Below are positions 63,255-64,000 of a DNA stretch of 64,000 nucleotides, piece after piece; the stretch's first letter is position 1, and every line of letters begins with the position of its first letter. Made by a program: the position numbers and the translations under genes. Origin of the DNA: CAVPGP01 sp963718065 (GTDB lineage: Bacteria; Actinomycetota; Thermoleophilia; Gaiellales; Gaiellaceae); contig CAVQYE010000019.1 in assembly GCA_963718065.1 (NCBI GenBank), positions 124,001-188,000 of the forward strand, read 5' to 3'. The notes under the pieces were generated by a model. It saw only the letters and a program-made list of their open reading frames with translations, made no database searches and was not told where the DNA came from.

Positions 63255-63517
63255 GGCGCTAAACCTAGCCCAGTCACTCGATCGAGTGAATCGGCGCGCA
63301 CCGGCGCAAGAATCGCCCACCTGGGGGTTCTTAGACCTCGCAACTCGCCCGACAGTTGGGTCAAGCAAACGAGCAGGCGGCGCGGCACGCCGAGGGAGGT
63401 TCACCCTTCGTGACCAGCGCTACCACTCGTCCCACCACCCCTATCAGCAATTGGTCGACCGGCACGTCTGACGCAGCCGTGTCCGACCTCCCCGTGCATC
63501 GAAGGGAGGTGAATCGC

Positions 63518-63679
63518 ATGCAGAAGTTCATCGCTCGCTTCCAGCGCGAGGAGGGCCAGACGATGGCGGAGTACGGCGTCGTGTTGGCCGTCATTACCGT
63601 CGCCGTGGTCGGCGTTCTGATGCTCCTTTCCGGCTCGATCCAGGCCGCAATCCAGGGCGTCATCGACGCTATCTCGTAA
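63518..63679 (+). CDS. Flp-type pilin
   Basis: ATG 63518 lies behind a strong GAAGGGAGGTGAATC site. The 53-residue protein MQKFIARFQREEGQTMAEYG carries the Flp cleavage motif (basic leader, G-Q-T-M-A-E-Y), followed by one hydrophobic helix (VVLAVITVAVVGVLMLLSG). Flp is the main subunit of Tad pili. An in-frame GTG nine bases upstream is less likely. Confidence 0.92.
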   Translation: MQKFIARFQREEGQTMAEYGVVLAVITVAVVGVLMLLSGSIQAAIQGVIDAIS

Positions 63680-63693
63680 GGAATCGCATTTCG

Positions 63694-63735
63694 GCGGCGG
63701 GCCTCGATCCGCATGAGGCTCGCCGCTTCTTTCCC
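63694..63735 (+). terminator. Terminator/attenuator between flp and tadE
   Basis: GCGGCGGGCCTC (63694-63705) pairs with GAGGCTCGCCGC (63715-63726) over 12 bp (one G-U) with a nine-base loop, followed by TTCTTTCCC. Placed after the abundant pilin gene, it may let only part of transcription pass on to the Tad genes. Confidence 0.7.
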
Positions 63736-63807
63736 AGTCCGATCCCGCCGCAACACGTTCCACTCACACACCCGTCCCACCCGCCACCGCAAGACCAAAC
63801 GCCGCCA

Positions 63808-64000
63808 ATGAAACTTTTCCGCATCAAGCACAGCTCAGAGCGAGGCCAGGCCATGGTCGAGTTCGTCCTGGTCCTCCCCGCCCTGCTCCTGATCCTGCTG
63901 GCGATCATGCAGCTCGGGATCGTCTTCAAGAACTACGTCACGCTGACGGACGCCGTCCGCGCCGGCGCACGCAAGGCCGCGGTCTCGCGTCGCGATCCCT
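63808..64000 (+). CDS. TadE-like pilus assembly protein, cut by window edge
   Basis: ATG 63808 begins MKLFRIKHSSERGQAMVEFV, then LVLPALLLILLAIMQLGIVF and KNYVTLTDAVRAGARKAAVS. The RGQAMVEF-hydrophobic helix pattern is the TadE/TadG pseudopilin motif. The gene continues past 64000. Confidence 0.88.
   Translation, partial: MKLFRIKHSSERGQAMVEFVLVLPALLLILLAIMQLGIVFKNYVTLTDAVRAGARKAAVSRRDP

Overview
The window is G+C-rich DNA from a high-GC Gram-positive lineage, most likely an actinobacterium (Actinomycetota). The class Thermoleophilia is a guess from gene content, not something I can prove. Pointers are WhiA, a whiA/gap/pgk/tpiA/gpmI neighbourhood, a coproheme-decarboxylase-type HemQ, an F420-type (Ddn-like) nitroreductase, an ANTAR regulator, Flp/TadE pilus genes, many GTG/TTG starts and many 4-base stop/start overlaps. 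There is no rRNA, CRISPR array, transposase or prophage block.

Layout. 0-12 kb: a partial glycosidase-like secreted protein, a DUF1611/dipeptide-epimerase pair, tRNA-Arg, an epimerase, two acetyltransferases, an M23 peptidase, an MFS transporter and a CorA channel. 11.5-30 kb: an exported and cell-surface block holding a TVTTP-repeat protein, a subtilase with a Ser-Trp-Thr repeat tail translationally coupled to a hybrid sensor kinase, a second sensor kinase, an ANTAR regulator, a DUF3494 (ice-binding-like) adhesin, an L,D-transpeptidase, a multidomain wall hydrolase and a large second subtilase. 30-45 kb: housekeeping genes (tRNA-Gly, class I aldolase, GlpX, an ABC-2 exporter, ArgS, M48 protease, ECF sigma factor). 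42.9-56.6 kb: the gap-glyoxalase-pgk-tpiA-gpmI run, M32 carboxypeptidase, whiA, an MGMT-like protein, P5C dehydrogenase and uvrC. 56.7-64 kb: tautomerase, glycosidase-like lipoprotein, HemQ, peroxiredoxin, monothiol glutaredoxin plus BolA, a wall hydrolase with a structured leader, DUF192, and the start of a Flp/Tad pilus locus running off the right edge.

Quality of the sequence. Many conserved genes can only be read across one-base insertions or deletions. These are dense in some places (0.9-2.9, 9.0-9.2, 10.2-10.9, 22.1-24.7 and 46.1-55.3 kb) and nearly absent elsewhere (24.8-27.2 and 29.8-44.3 kb). Even the tRNA-Arg carries one base too many in its anticodon loop. I read most of these as sequence error rather than gene decay, and give such genes as single features with the breaks described.

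Most interesting item. Two copies of a roughly 167-bp element lie at 50721-50888 (minus) and 57032-57197 (plus), each just upstream of and in the same orientation as a different gene (MGMT-like protein; glycosidase-like lipoprotein). They share long identical blocks. They also keep a 13-bp closing stem, a long second stem and an inner hairpin through paired base changes, and the wobble pairs make sense only on the gene-sense strand. I propose a structured 5'-leader RNA; I know of no described family that it matches. Second in interest is the subtilase with 17 Trp-Thr pentads overlapping by four bases the gene for a membrane hybrid histidine kinase.
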